The position numbers were made by a program, and so were the translations under genes. From contig OY762456.1 in the NCBI GenBank assembly GCA_963665785.1, positions 2,108,001-2,172,000 of the forward strand: 64,000 nt of DNA, given 5' to 3'. This document shows positions 7,591-16,916 of this stretch, in pieces. Within the stretch, counting starts at the first letter, position 1. Each line of letters opens with the position of its first letter. The notes under the pieces are model-generated. The model ran no database searches. It had not been told where the DNA came from and worked only from the letters and a program-made list of their open reading frames with translations. The DNA comes from UBA7455 sp026713185. Lineage in GTDB: Bacteria; Pseudomonadota; Gammaproteobacteria; Pseudomonadales; Azotimanducaceae.

Positions 7591-9273
7591 ATGATAGAAC
7601 GTGACCTCGCCCCAAGGCTGACCGAGGCAGCACAGACCTGGCCGGCCATCACGCTAACCGGACCTCGCCAGAGCGGAAAGACGACCTTGTGCCGGGCTCT
7701 GTTCCCAGAACATCAGTATGAGACGCTGGAAGCCCCCGACGTACGGGCCTTCGCCGCAGAGGACCCCCGCGCCTTCCTGTCCCAATTTCCGCAAGGCGCA
7801 GTGCTCGACGAGGTCCAGAGAGTGCCCGATCTACTCTCCTACTTGCAAGGCGTCATCGATGCAGACCCGGCGCCAGGTCGTTGGATTCTCACGGGCTCAC
7901 AAAACCTCTCTCTGCTCGAATCGGTAAGCCAGTCGCTGGCAGGACGGACGGCAGTGTACAATCTCCTTCCGCTGACGAGAGGCGAGACGATCCGTTTTCC
8001 CCGGCACCCCGAGACTCTCAACGAGACTCTCTTTACCGGTTCTTACCCGCGCATATTCGACCAAGGACAGGAAGCCTCGGACTGGCTCGGTTCCTACATC
8101 GCAACCTACATCGAGCGCGATGTGCGGACGATCAGCAACGTAGGCGATCTCTCGACTTTTCAGCGTTTCGTAAAACTTTGTGCGGGTCGGACAGCGCAAT
8201 TGCTCAACTACTCGTCGCTCGCAGGGGATTGCGGCATCTCGCAACCGACGGCGAAAACCTGGCTCAGCATCCTTGAAACCAGCTTTGTCACTTTCCGCCT
8301 TCCGGTCCTTCACACGAATCTTCGCAAGCGCCTGGTGAAGATGCCCAAGCTGCATTTCTACGATACCGGGCTCGTCTGCTGGTTGCTGGGTATTCGTACC
8401 CCCGAACAACTCCGCGCACATCCGCTTCGCGGCGCGATCTTCGAAACCTGGGTAGTCTCGGAGGTCGCCAAACATCGGGCCAACCAGGGTGAAGCCAATG
8501 GAATCTCGTTTTACCGCGACCGGAACGGCGCGGAAGCCGATCTAATAGTCGAAAACCCGATCGGCGCCACGATTGTCGAAGCCAAGTCCTCAGAGACAGC
8601 ATCGTCCAATCTGTTCGACGGTTCCAAACGGGTTCGAAGGCACCTTGCCCAATCAACCCACCGATGCTCAGTAGTCGTTGTCTACGGCGGCGATCAACCC
8701 CAGCGCCGGGGAACGGACAGCCTGATCCCATGGAGGGAATTGCATGAGTTCGACTGGGGTGCATCGGACAGTATCGTCACTGTCCGATCCGCGGGCCGGC
8801 CGGTCACCGGCGCTAATGTGCTCGCACTGTTCCCCAACAAGACGTGGAAGAACGCGGTCACGGACGAAAGCGGCACGGCAATACTCGATTTGCATTCTGC
8901 TCAATTGCCGATGACCGTTTTCGTCGCCACAAACGGCTTCACGGCGCACATGGAGAGCATCTGGAAACCCGTAGACGGACCACTCGACATCGAATTGACA
9001 GAACTGTCCGATGGCGGCGCTGTCATCTTCCCGAACCGTACGGGTCATGTGCCAATCCTGCGAGGCCGGCTCAATCCGATCCTGGACAACCATGAACGCA
9101 CCTACCTCTACGCCGATAACATCGCCATCAACGATGGGCTCCAGCAGCCGGCGCAGTTTGCTCTTGGTGAGGATCTGCACCTCAGCGACGCAGACGGACA
9201 GGAAGCGACGGTTCGCATTGTCGCCATCGTCGGCCAGGCCAGCTTGGTACAATATCGCCAAGGGTGTGGTTGA
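7591..9273 (+). CDS. DUF4143-type AAA ATPase with extra C-terminal domain
   Basis: 560 residues. Residues 1-380 are a complete ATPase of the AAA_14/DUF4143 type: Walker A GPRQSGKTT (about residues 24-32), Walker B GAVLDEVQRV, sensor WILTGSQN. A winged-helix part (CGISQPTAKTWLSILE) follows, then the DUF4143 nuclease-like fold (FYRDRNGAEADLIVE, IVEAKSSE). Residues about 385-560 are an added beta-rich region with a carboxypeptidase-regulatory-like stretch, then GRLNPILDNHERTYLYADNI and FALGEDLHLSDADG. The gene is GC-rich like the hsd operon. The last residues look frame-broken (see 9274-9439). The role of the family is unknown. Confidence 0.85.
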   Translation: MIERDLAPRLTEAAQTWPAITLTGPRQSGKTTLCRALFPEHQYETLEAPDVRAFAAEDPRAFLSQFPQGAVLDEVQRVPDLLSYLQGVIDADPAPGRWILTGSQNLSLLESVSQSLAGRTAVYNLLPLTRGETIRFPRHPETLNETLFTGSYPRIFDQGQEASDWLGSYIATYIERDVRTISNVGDLSTFQRFVKLCAGRTAQLLNYSSLAGDCGISQPTAKTWLSILETSFVTFRLPVLHTNLRKRLVKMPKLHFYDTGLVCWLLGIRTPEQLRAHPLRGAIFETWVVSEVAKHRANQGEANGISFYRDRNGAEADLIVENPIGATIVEAKSSETASSNLFDGSKRVRRHLAQSTHRCSVVVVYGGDQPQRRGTDSLIPWRELHEFDWGASDSIVTVRSAGRPVTGANVLALFPNKTWKNAVTDESGTAILDLHSAQLPMTVFVATNGFTAHMESIWKPVDGPLDIELTELSDGGAVIFPNRTGHVPILRGRLNPILDNHERTYLYADNIAINDGLQQPAQFALGEDLHLSDADGQEATVRIVAIVGQASLVQYRQGCG

Positions 9274-9439
9274 AGCGGATCAGGCGCGACAAGGTTACAA
9301 TATTTCTGTGAAGCTGCCGCACGATTTGGGAATTCTCGAACATCGGAGAAAAGAACAGCATATCGATATTGAAGAGCTGGATTTCTTCTACGGCAGAAAA
9401 TACCTATCTGAACTGTTAATTCGCGAGAATTGGCAATAA
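9274..9439 (+). pseudogene. Protein-like tail in another frame after the DUF4143 gene
   Basis: After the stop at 9273, the +1-shifted frame stays open to 9439 and reads as plausible protein (GYNISVKLPHDLGILEHRRK, then FFYGRKYLSELLIR). It has no start or ribosome site of its own. It may be the displaced C-terminus of the preceding gene or the remnant of a different gene joined by recombination. I do not recognise it. Confidence 0.3.
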
Positions 9440-9787
9440 TGATGTCATATGGGAGTCTGTCGGAGTTAATATATTGCCTTGGGCTGGTCTGGAAGCTACT
9501 GTATTTGTCAGTGAGAGAGGGCAATTGACGCCCTGAACTGTGTTACACTTCAGAGTGGAAACGGCGATAGGAAAATATAAGGATAGAAATATTTTCTGCC
9601 GAGATTGACGATTTGTGAAGTGACTTCATTGTGATTTTAGCAACCAATAACCACCTTCTACCCCGGCATATCTTTCTGAATTCGGTCTGGCGAAAAGTCT
9701 AGGCAATGATGTTTTTATGGTTAAACGTCCGACCGGAAAGATGAACACTCCTATCAATGCAGTCAAATAAGAGAGGAAGTAAATTTA
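9440..9787. other. Intergenic, AT-rich, no gene seen
   Basis: About 350 bases between the ATPase tail and the small membrane protein. GGCAATTGACGCC near 9525 resembles the core of the direct repeats at 7502 and 10468. A good ribosome site (GAGAGGAAG) lies just before the next start codon. Confidence 0.4.
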
Positions 9788-10309
9788 ATGCTTGATGAGA
9801 CTTCCATTACAGTTTTAGGCTCAGTTTTGGGCTCATACATTGGCACTATGTTGTGGGCAATAAGTGCCACTGTGGGTGCAATAGCCTTTAAACTTTGGCT
9901 AAATGCCAATGATGGCTGGAAACAAAAATGGAAGAAACGCGCAGTCAAAGTTTTGGCGGTTTTCGTGGTGGTGGCTCCACCGCTTACAGTCGCCATAATG
10001 TTCCCTACATTCGAATTGATCCCTACATTCGAATTGATCCCTACGTTCAAGATGAAGACTCCAGGACTGACTATTGAAAAGCAAGATACAACGAAATGGA
10101 CTGCGACAGACCATTGGCGAGTCGACCAATGTAAATTACAAGCCATCAACCTCGCTGTTGTGAACTCATCCCTGCCTTCACCTACGGACGCAATTAAGCA
10201 CTTCGATCGTTGTTTACAACATGCAGGCCTTAAGACCGAACACTGTGACTCTGTCGAAGAATGGTGCTACAAAATAACCATTTGGGAGTTGAGGAACGCG
10301 CAACGTTGA
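9788..10309 (+). CDS. Small membrane protein of unknown function
   Basis: 173 residues. Two hydrophobic segments (about residues 10-37 and 50-72) flank a basic loop (WKQKWKKRAVK). They are followed by the repeat FELIPTFELIPTF and a soluble C-terminal domain with several Cys (CLQHAGLKTEHCD, EEWCYK). This suggests an inner-membrane anchor with a compact domain outside, possibly disulfide bonded. ATG is preceded by GAGAGGAAG at suitable spacing. It sits alone between the DUF4143 ATPase and the restriction operon and is AT-richer than both. No family recognised. Confidence 0.65.
   Translation: MLDETSITVLGSVLGSYIGTMLWAISATVGAIAFKLWLNANDGWKQKWKKRAVKVLAVFVVVAPPLTVAIMFPTFELIPTFELIPTFKMKTPGLTIEKQDTTKWTATDHWRVDQCKLQAINLAVVNSSLPSPTDAIKHFDRCLQHAGLKTEHCDSVEEWCYKITIWELRNAQR
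10003..10044. repeat. 18-base tandem repeat in the small membrane protein gene
   Basis: CCCTACATTCGAATTGAT occurs at 10003-10020 and 10021-10038 with a decayed third copy after. It is in frame and encodes the FELIPT units. Confidence 0.9.
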
Positions 10310-10947
10310 ACATATGAAAAAGGCTCAGACGCAAAGGAACAAACAGTTAAATAACGTCATTACTGTGGTCACCATTGATCGACACTTACATCATACCAGT
10401 ATCATTTAAATTAGATGGTGGAAGCTATTGCCGACGACAAAAAATGAACGATAAAAAGGAAAAGAAAACCGGCAAAGATAATTGACGCCGACCGGTTGTG
10501 CTAACAACTGTAAATTTCACATTTGTGTCAATCGAAATTTACGCACTTTGGATTGGCAGCGATTGCACGTTGCCTACCCTGCAGTCTTGTTCAAAAGGTA
10601 AGAGGTGGCACAGGATGTACAGATAGGAGACGAGAATGCAAGCACATTAATCTTGAGTCCTGTAACCATTTTGCCGATCTCATCATGTACTCCAAATCGA
10701 TCGAAATACCCCATAGTAAAACCGGACAGATTTCTTGTTATATAAGCGGACAATTACCGTGCTCTTAACAAGCGCCTTGACAAAGGGGCCAAATAGCTGC
10801 CTTATATGCGACTTATCTATCTATACACGAGTACACCTGCCCCTAGTGCACTATGAGTTTACACGGACAGATCGGCAATCACCGGGAGTTTCTTACTGCT
10901 GATCCTCTCATGCACTCCGGGCCACAGGCGAAAGGCGGATGAGCTGA
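10310..10947. other. AT-rich intergenic region upstream of the restriction operon
   Basis: About 640 bases. An 81-codon open frame at 10523-10768 does not look like protein. The region contains copy B of the direct repeat at 10468 and must contain the hsd promoter; no clear consensus was found. Confidence 0.4.
10468..10493 (+). repeat. Imperfect direct repeat, copy B (partner at 7502-7527)
   Basis: ACCGGCAAAGATAATTGACG and the following bases match copy A at 23 of 26 positions in the same orientation. Confidence 0.5.
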
Positions 10948-13713
10948 ATGCCGAGTGACAATCAGACGCCAGAACAGGCGGCGCGAGACAAAATCGACAA
11001 ACAGTTATCCCAGGCGGGTTGGTTAGTTCAGGATAACAAGAAAATCGACTTCAGCGTTGGCCTCGGGATCGCCGTTCGTGAGTATCAGACGGATGTTGGC
11101 CCAGCCGACTACGTTCTTTTTGTCGATAAGAAACCCACCGGTGTGGTTGAGGCCAAGCGTGAGGATTGGGGCCACAAGATCACGACAGCCGAGGAACAAT
11201 CCACCGCTTATGCCAGTGCCAACCTCAAGTGGGTGAACAATCAAGAACCCCTGCCATTCGTTTATGAAACGACCGGTGTGCTCACGCGCTTCACCAACAA
11301 CCGCGATCCGAAGCCCCGCTCCCGGGAGGTGTTCAACTTCCCTCGGCCAGAGAAAATTAAGGACTGGCTCAACCAGTCGGCCTCGCTGCGTGAACGGCTC
11401 CAAGGGCTCCCGAGTTTAGACCCCATCGGATTGCGAGTCTGCCAAGTCAATGCCATCGAGAATCTTGAAGCATCCTTCAAAGAGGATCGTCCACGCGCCC
11501 TCATTCAGATGGCCACTGGCTCGGGCAAAACCTACACAGCCATCAGTTCGATCTACCGGCTGTTCAAACACGCGGACGCCAAGCGCATTCTCTTTCTCGT
11601 CGATACCAGGAACCTGGGCGAACAGGCCGAGCAGGAATTCATGGCCTACGTGCCCAGTGATGACAACCGAAAGTTTACCGAGCTTTACAATGTCCAGCGC
11701 CTCAAATCGTCTTACGTCGCCACGGACAGCCAAGTCTGCATCAGTACCATCCAGCGCATGTATTCACTCCTGAAGGACGAGGAGTTGGACGAATCCACCG
11801 AAGAAATCAACCCTGCGGAAATGGTGCAGCCCAAACAGCCGATGCCGGTCGTCTATAACGAGAAGATTACCCCTGAGTTCTTCGACTTCATCATCATCGA
11901 CGAATGTCACCGCTCAATTTACAACCTTTGGCGTCAAGTCCTTGAATACTTCGACGCCTATCTCATTGGCCTGACCGCTACGCCGGATAACCGCACCTAT
12001 GGTTTCTTCAGGAAGAACGTCGTCAGCGAGTACGGCCATGAGCAAGCTGTCGCTGATGGCGTCAATGTCGGCAATGAAGTCTATGTCATTGACACTAAAA
12101 GGACGAAGCATGGCGGCCAGCTCAAGGCCCTCCAGGAGATCGAGAAGCGCGAGCGTCTGACGCGCCGAAAGCGCTGGGAAATTCAGGACGAGGACGTCAC
12201 CTATACCTCCAGTGAATTGGACCATTCTGTCGTCAACCCCGACCAGATCCGCACTGTCGTCCGTACCTTCCGCGACAAGCTGCCGGAGATATTTCCAGGC
12301 CGTACCGAAGTCCCGAAGACACTGATATTTGCCAAGACCGACAGCCACGCCGACGACATCATCCAGACCGTGCGCGAGGAATTCGCCGAAGGCAACGAGT
12401 TCTGCAAGAAGGTCACTTATAAATCCGAAGAGGACCCGAAATCTGTTCTCGCCCAGTTCCGCAACGACTACTACCCGCGAATTGCTGTGACCGTGGATAT
12501 GATCGCCACGGGTACTGATGTTAAGCCGCTCGAATGCCTGCTTTTTATGCGCGATGTGAGGAGTCGCAATTATTTCGAGCAGATGAAGGGCCGTGGCACT
12601 CGCACACTCGACCACGACGATCTCAAGAAAGTTTCGCCCTCCGCTGTCAGTGGAAAGACTCACTATGTGATCGTGGACGCCGTCGGCGTCACAAAATCAC
12701 TCAAGACCGCCAGCCAGCCCCTCATCACCAAAACCTCCGTGCCGCTCAAGGACCTCGCCATGAGCGTGATGATGGGTGTGTACAACGAAGACACTGTGAG
12801 CTCCCTTGCAGGCCGCCTTGCCCGGCTCAACCAACAACTCGAACACTCTGAGCAGGAACGCATTCGCGAAAAGGCTGGTGGCATTGAACTCACCAATATC
12901 GTCGGCAATCTGCTGAAGGCCATCGACCCTGACCAAATCGAAGCGAAAGCCCGCGAGACTGAGCGCGTGCCCAACGATATCGAGCCGTCACCGGCTGATC
13001 GCGAAAAGGCTCAGGAGCAGCTAGCCCGTGACGCGGCCAGCGTGTTCAACGGTGAGTTGATCGAGCTGATTGACTCGATTCGTCGCGACAAGGAACAGAC
13101 CATCGACCATGACAGCCTGGATACCGTGGAGCGCGCCGAATGGAAAGGCGACGCGCGCGAGAATGCTGAAACTTTGGTGCAGGAGTTCCGCCAGTATTTA
13201 GAAGCAAATCGAGACATGATCGAAGCCCTGACCATCTTCTACTCCCAACCGCATAGGCGCAGAGAGCTGACCTTCGAGATGATCCGCGAGGTTTTCGACA
13301 AGCTCAAGAGCGACCAGCCTCGACTAGCCCCTTTACAGGTCTGGAAGGCATACTCCATTCTGGATGAATACAAGGGCAGCCAACCGGTCAGTGAACTGAC
13401 CACTCTCGTGGCATTGATCCGCCGCGTTTGCGGTATCGACGCGACGCTGTCTCCCTATTCAGTAACTGTGCGCCACAATTTTCAGAATTGGATTATGACA
13501 CACCACAGCGGCAGTGGAGAAAAGTTCAACGAGGAGCAAATGGATTGGTTACGCATGATACGTGACCACATTGTCACCTCGTTTCATCTTGATCACGACG
13601 ATCTGGACATGGCTCCATTCGATGGCAAAGGCGGCATGGGGCAGATGTACAAGCTGTTTGGCGAGCGGATGGATAGCGTGATTGATGAGTTGAATGAGGT
13701 GTTGGCGGCATAG
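10948..13713 (+). CDS. hsdR: Type I restriction enzyme, motor/nuclease subunit HsdR
   Basis: 921 residues. The N-terminal PD-(D/E)xK nuclease shows as VGPADYVLFVD ... GVVEAKRE. The SF2 helicase core has Walker A MATGSGKT (about residues 189-196), DECH box IIDECHRS (Asp318), motif III LTATP and motif VI QMKGRGTRT. The C-terminal part matches the EcoEI-type R-subunit end that docks on the methylase core. It translocates DNA and cuts away from unmethylated recognition sites. AAAGGCGG before ATG 10948 serves as ribosome site, and the hsdS ATG follows its stop with no gap. Confidence 0.95.
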   Translation: MPSDNQTPEQAARDKIDKQLSQAGWLVQDNKKIDFSVGLGIAVREYQTDVGPADYVLFVDKKPTGVVEAKREDWGHKITTAEEQSTAYASANLKWVNNQEPLPFVYETTGVLTRFTNNRDPKPRSREVFNFPRPEKIKDWLNQSASLRERLQGLPSLDPIGLRVCQVNAIENLEASFKEDRPRALIQMATGSGKTYTAISSIYRLFKHADAKRILFLVDTRNLGEQAEQEFMAYVPSDDNRKFTELYNVQRLKSSYVATDSQVCISTIQRMYSLLKDEELDESTEEINPAEMVQPKQPMPVVYNEKITPEFFDFIIIDECHRSIYNLWRQVLEYFDAYLIGLTATPDNRTYGFFRKNVVSEYGHEQAVADGVNVGNEVYVIDTKRTKHGGQLKALQEIEKRERLTRRKRWEIQDEDVTYTSSELDHSVVNPDQIRTVVRTFRDKLPEIFPGRTEVPKTLIFAKTDSHADDIIQTVREEFAEGNEFCKKVTYKSEEDPKSVLAQFRNDYYPRIAVTVDMIATGTDVKPLECLLFMRDVRSRNYFEQMKGRGTRTLDHDDLKKVSPSAVSGKTHYVIVDAVGVTKSLKTASQPLITKTSVPLKDLAMSVMMGVYNEDTVSSLAGRLARLNQQLEHSEQERIREKAGGIELTNIVGNLLKAIDPDQIEAKARETERVPNDIEPSPADREKAQEQLARDAASVFNGELIELIDSIRRDKEQTIDHDSLDTVERAEWKGDARENAETLVQEFRQYLEANRDMIEALTIFYSQPHRRRELTFEMIREVFDKLKSDQPRLAPLQVWKAYSILDEYKGSQPVSELTTLVALIRRVCGIDATLSPYSVTVRHNFQNWIMTHHSGSGEKFNEEQMDWLRMIRDHIVTSFHLDHDDLDMAPFDGKGGMGQMYKLFGERMDSVIDELNEVLAA

Positions 13714-15288
13714 ATGATGCAAATCAAAAGTACATTTGCATTTCCATCCACATGGAGAAATGCAGAAGTTTGCGAAGTGGGGTCGGTAATCACAGGGAAC
13801 ACTCCCTCAAAAAAAGATAGCCGCAATTACGACAACTACATTCCTTTCATAAAACCCCCACAGTTACTTGACACAATTGTTGATCAGTGCGAGAGCTATC
13901 TATCTGCTTCGGGTGCTGAAATAGGTCGAATAGCTCCACCTTTTTCTATTTTGGTTTCATGTATTGGAAACTTAGGAAAAACTGGGATCAATCGTATCCC
14001 AATCGCATTTAATCAACAAATCAACGCGATATTACCGTACTGTGGAATTGAGCCACTCTTCCTATTCTATCAAACGCAATCAGATCTCTTCAGACAACAA
14101 CTTGAGGAGTTTTCATCCGCGACTACAATTCCAATAATTAACAAAGGCAATTTCGAACGATTGATCTTGCAAATTGCCCCTTTCAATGAACAGCACCGCA
14201 TCGTCGCCAAGATTGAGGAACTGTTTTCTGAACTGGATAAGGGCATCGAGAGCCTGAAGACGGCGCGTGCGAAGCTCAATATCTACCGCCAAGCCGTGCT
14301 CAAGCACGCCTTCGAAGGCAAGCTCACGGCCCAGTGGCGCGAAGAAAACAAAGACAAACTTGAGACACCTGAGCAATTACTCGCTCGCATCAAGCAGGAG
14401 CGTGAAGCGCGTTACGAACAGCAACTTCATGAGTGGAAGGCCACCGTCAAGACATGGGAGGAGGGCAAGCGGGACAAGAGGCCTACAAAGCCAAGCAAGG
14501 TCAAGACAACCACGGAAATAGCCCCTGAAGAAGTGGAAGATCTCCCGAATATTTCCGGAAGTTGGTGCTACGTACGTCTTTGTCGTATTGCGGAGATCAG
14601 GTTAGGAATGTCTGTCAGTGCGGCACGGAAGATCGAAGATCCGCTGGAAGTTCCATACTTGCGGGTAGCAAATGTTCAGCGGGGGTTTCTCGATCTGTCC
14701 GAGATCAAGTACATGAGTATAGAGAGAGCCCAACTTGACAGCCTTCAACTCAAGAAGTGGGACGTATTGTTTAACGAAGGAGGTGATCGAGACAAACTTG
14801 GTCGAGGCTGGATTTGGCAGTCAGAGATTGCACCTTGCATCACCCAGAATCACGTCTTCAGGGCAAGCCCCTATATAACGTCAGAATTCAACTCGAAACT
14901 TCTGTCGTACTGGGCCAATACGTTCGGACAACAATACTTCGAAAAGGTAGGCAAACAGACAACGAATCTTGCTTCGATCAATAAGACAGTTCTCAGTAAG
15001 TTTCCCGTACCACTGATTCCGTCCGAGGAGCAAGAGGAACTCTGTCGGCAGATTGATCAGGCCCTGACGATTCTGGATACACAAGAACGCGTGATCGCCA
15101 GCGCTCTCGGTCTAACAGGCTTACTTCGCCAATCGATCCTAGCGAAAGCCTTCTCCGGCCAACTCGTCCCGCAAGACCTGGATGACGAGCCTGCATCCAT
15201 CCTTCTTGAGCGCATCAAAGCCGAAAAAGCTGCACGGTCTCAAAACAACACGCGGGTAAAACGCAGACGCAGGAAAGCAACAGCATGA
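13714..15288 (+). CDS. hsdS: Type I restriction-modification specificity subunit HsdS
   Basis: 524 residues with the usual two half-sites. TRD1 is residues 1-150, followed by a conserved helical spacer (EQHRIVAKIEELFSELDKGI, YRQAVLKHAFEGKLTAQWR). A charged linker leads to TRD2 (about 285-430) and a second conserved helix (RQSILAKAFSGQLVPQD). It sets the bipartite DNA target of the complex. The first 460 bases (TRD1) are clearly AT-richer than the spacer that follows, as expected if target domains are swapped by recombination. The start directly follows the hsdR stop (TAGATGATG). Confidence 0.94.
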   Translation: MMQIKSTFAFPSTWRNAEVCEVGSVITGNTPSKKDSRNYDNYIPFIKPPQLLDTIVDQCESYLSASGAEIGRIAPPFSILVSCIGNLGKTGINRIPIAFNQQINAILPYCGIEPLFLFYQTQSDLFRQQLEEFSSATTIPIINKGNFERLILQIAPFNEQHRIVAKIEELFSELDKGIESLKTARAKLNIYRQAVLKHAFEGKLTAQWREENKDKLETPEQLLARIKQEREARYEQQLHEWKATVKTWEEGKRDKRPTKPSKVKTTTEIAPEEVEDLPNISGSWCYVRLCRIAEIRLGMSVSAARKIEDPLEVPYLRVANVQRGFLDLSEIKYMSIERAQLDSLQLKKWDVLFNEGGDRDKLGRGWIWQSEIAPCITQNHVFRASPYITSEFNSKLLSYWANTFGQQYFEKVGKQTTNLASINKTVLSKFPVPLIPSEEQEELCRQIDQALTILDTQERVIASALGLTGLLRQSILAKAFSGQLVPQDLDDEPASILLERIKAEKAARSQNNTRVKRRRRKATA

Positions 15289-16916
15289 CCGGCAAACTTC
15301 CCATCAACATCGACCACCTGCTGCGCCAGCACCCCATCGAAGGCGAACGCATCGAGTACAAAGCTGGTTGGAATCCGCAGAGCGTGCTGCACACCATCTG
15401 TGCCTTCGCCAACGACTTCCACAATCTAGGTGGCGGTTACGTGGTCTTGGGCGTCGAGGAGCAAAATGGTCGCCCAATTTTGCCGCCCAAGGGCATCAGA
15501 CTCGATGCCATCGATGCGATACAGAAGGAACTACTCAATCTGGGGCATGCCGCCATACAGCCGCACTACCATTCCCTCACCGCTACCTATAACGTCGATG
15601 GCCAGACCATCCTCGTCCTCTGGGCGCCCGGTGGCGAAACTCGTCCCTACAAAGCCAAAGTGAATCTGAGTGCGGAGCGCAACGATTGGGCCTACTACAT
15701 ACGCAGACACAGCAGCACGGTTCGCGCCAAGGGTCAGGACGAGCGTGAGCTGCTCAGTCTGGCGGCCACAGTACCTTTTGACGACCGCTATCGCCAGACT
15801 GCTTCGCTTGCTGACCTGTCCCATCGGCTGGTCCGTGAGTTTCTTGAGGAAATCGGCAGTGAACTGGCATCGGAAGCAAAGAGCCTATCTGTTGAGGACT
15901 TGGGCAAGCGCCTGAATATCGTCGGCGGCCCTCCAGAGAAGATGTTTCCGAAGAACATCGGTCTGCTGTTCTTCAATGAGCTGCCAGACAGGTTTTTTCC
16001 GGCCACCCAGATTGATGTCGTGTGGTTTCCCGATGGGCCGGGCGGCGATCAGTTCGAGGAGAAGGAGTTCCGTGGGCCGTTGTCCATCATTCTCAGCGAG
16101 GCGATCAGTTACATTAAGCGGAACTACCTGAAGGAAACCGTCGTCAAGTATCCCCACAAGCCGGAGGCCGAGCGATTCTGGAATTTTCCGATTGGCGCCA
16201 TCGAAGAGGCGCTGGTGAACGCCATTTATCATCGCTCATACGAGGAGCGGGAGCCGGTTGAAGTTCGGATCACCCGCGAAGAGTTGCTGGTCTTGAGTTA
16301 TCCCGGTGCGGACCGCTCCATTCGTATGGATGACTTCAAGAAGGGACAGGCCGTGAGCAGACGCTACCGGAACCGGCGTATTGGTGAGTTTCTGAAAGAA
16401 CTCGACCTCGCCGAGGCGCGCTCAACCGGCGTACCGAAGATTTTCCGGGCCATGCAGCAGAACGGATCACCGGAACCCATCTTCGAAAGCGACGAGGATA
16501 GGACCTGGTTTCGAGTGCGCCTATCAGTGCATGAACGGGTATTACTCGCCGCGATTGAACAAGATACCAACCATGATACCGTACAAGATAAGTCATTGAT
16601 AAATAATAAGAAGGGTCAAGACACCCCACAAGACACCCCACAAGACACCCCACAAGATGTCGGACAGGTCTCCGATCATGTCGAGCAACTCGTGGTTGTA
16701 CTTGCCAGTGCGATGAGCCGCGCCCGTCTCCAGGCAGCATTGGAACTCAAAGACCGTCACCACTTCCTCGCGTCGTACCTAAAGCCCGCCCTCAAAGCGG
16801 GGTTGATTGAAATGACCCTCCCGGACAAACCCACTAGTCGCTACCAGTGCTATCGCCGAACTGCCGACGGCGAGGCTTTGGCTGTGCGACTCAAGACAAG
16901 AGTTGCCCCCACATGA
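15285..16916 (+). CDS. AlbA_2 (Schlafen-type) domain protein embedded in the hsd operon
   Basis: 543 residues. It begins with an AlbA_2/Schlafen-like domain (EGERIEYKAGW, then GGGYVVLGVEEQ). A GHKL/HATPase-like central part follows (GAIEEALVNAIYHRSYEE), then a C-terminal winged-helix region. A QDTPQDTPQDTPQD linker at about residues 445-460 is made by a 12-base tandem repeat. The family (COG2865-type, often mislabelled transcriptional regulator or RecG-like) is frequent in defence loci but its activity is uncertain; Schlafen-like domains can be RNA nucleases. The start overlaps the hsdS stop (ATGA) and the stop overlaps the hsdM start, so it is an integral operon member. Confidence 0.88.
   Translation: MTGKLPINIDHLLRQHPIEGERIEYKAGWNPQSVLHTICAFANDFHNLGGGYVVLGVEEQNGRPILPPKGIRLDAIDAIQKELLNLGHAAIQPHYHSLTATYNVDGQTILVLWAPGGETRPYKAKVNLSAERNDWAYYIRRHSSTVRAKGQDERELLSLAATVPFDDRYRQTASLADLSHRLVREFLEEIGSELASEAKSLSVEDLGKRLNIVGGPPEKMFPKNIGLLFFNELPDRFFPATQIDVVWFPDGPGGDQFEEKEFRGPLSIILSEAISYIKRNYLKETVVKYPHKPEAERFWNFPIGAIEEALVNAIYHRSYEEREPVEVRITREELLVLSYPGADRSIRMDDFKKGQAVSRRYRNRRIGEFLKELDLAEARSTGVPKIFRAMQQNGSPEPIFESDEDRTWFRVRLSVHERVLLAAIEQDTNHDTVQDKSLINNKKGQDTPQDTPQDTPQDVGQVSDHVEQLVVVLASAMSRARLQAALELKDRHHFLASYLKPALKAGLIEMTLPDKPTSRYQCYRRTADGEALAVRLKTRVAPT
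16619..16659. repeat. 12-base tandem repeat, three copies plus decayed fourth
   Basis: CAAGACACCCCA is repeated in frame and encodes the QDTP units in the linker before the C-terminal winged helix of the AlbA_2 protein. Confidence 0.9.

Noticed and set aside
8668..9261. Antisense frame of 197 codons opposite the DUF4143 ATPase
   Set aside because: Shadow of a GC-rich gene; the plus-strand frame carries clear motifs.
11914..12663. Antisense frame of 249 codons opposite hsdR
   Set aside because: Shadow of the helicase gene; no family resemblance and no ribosome site.
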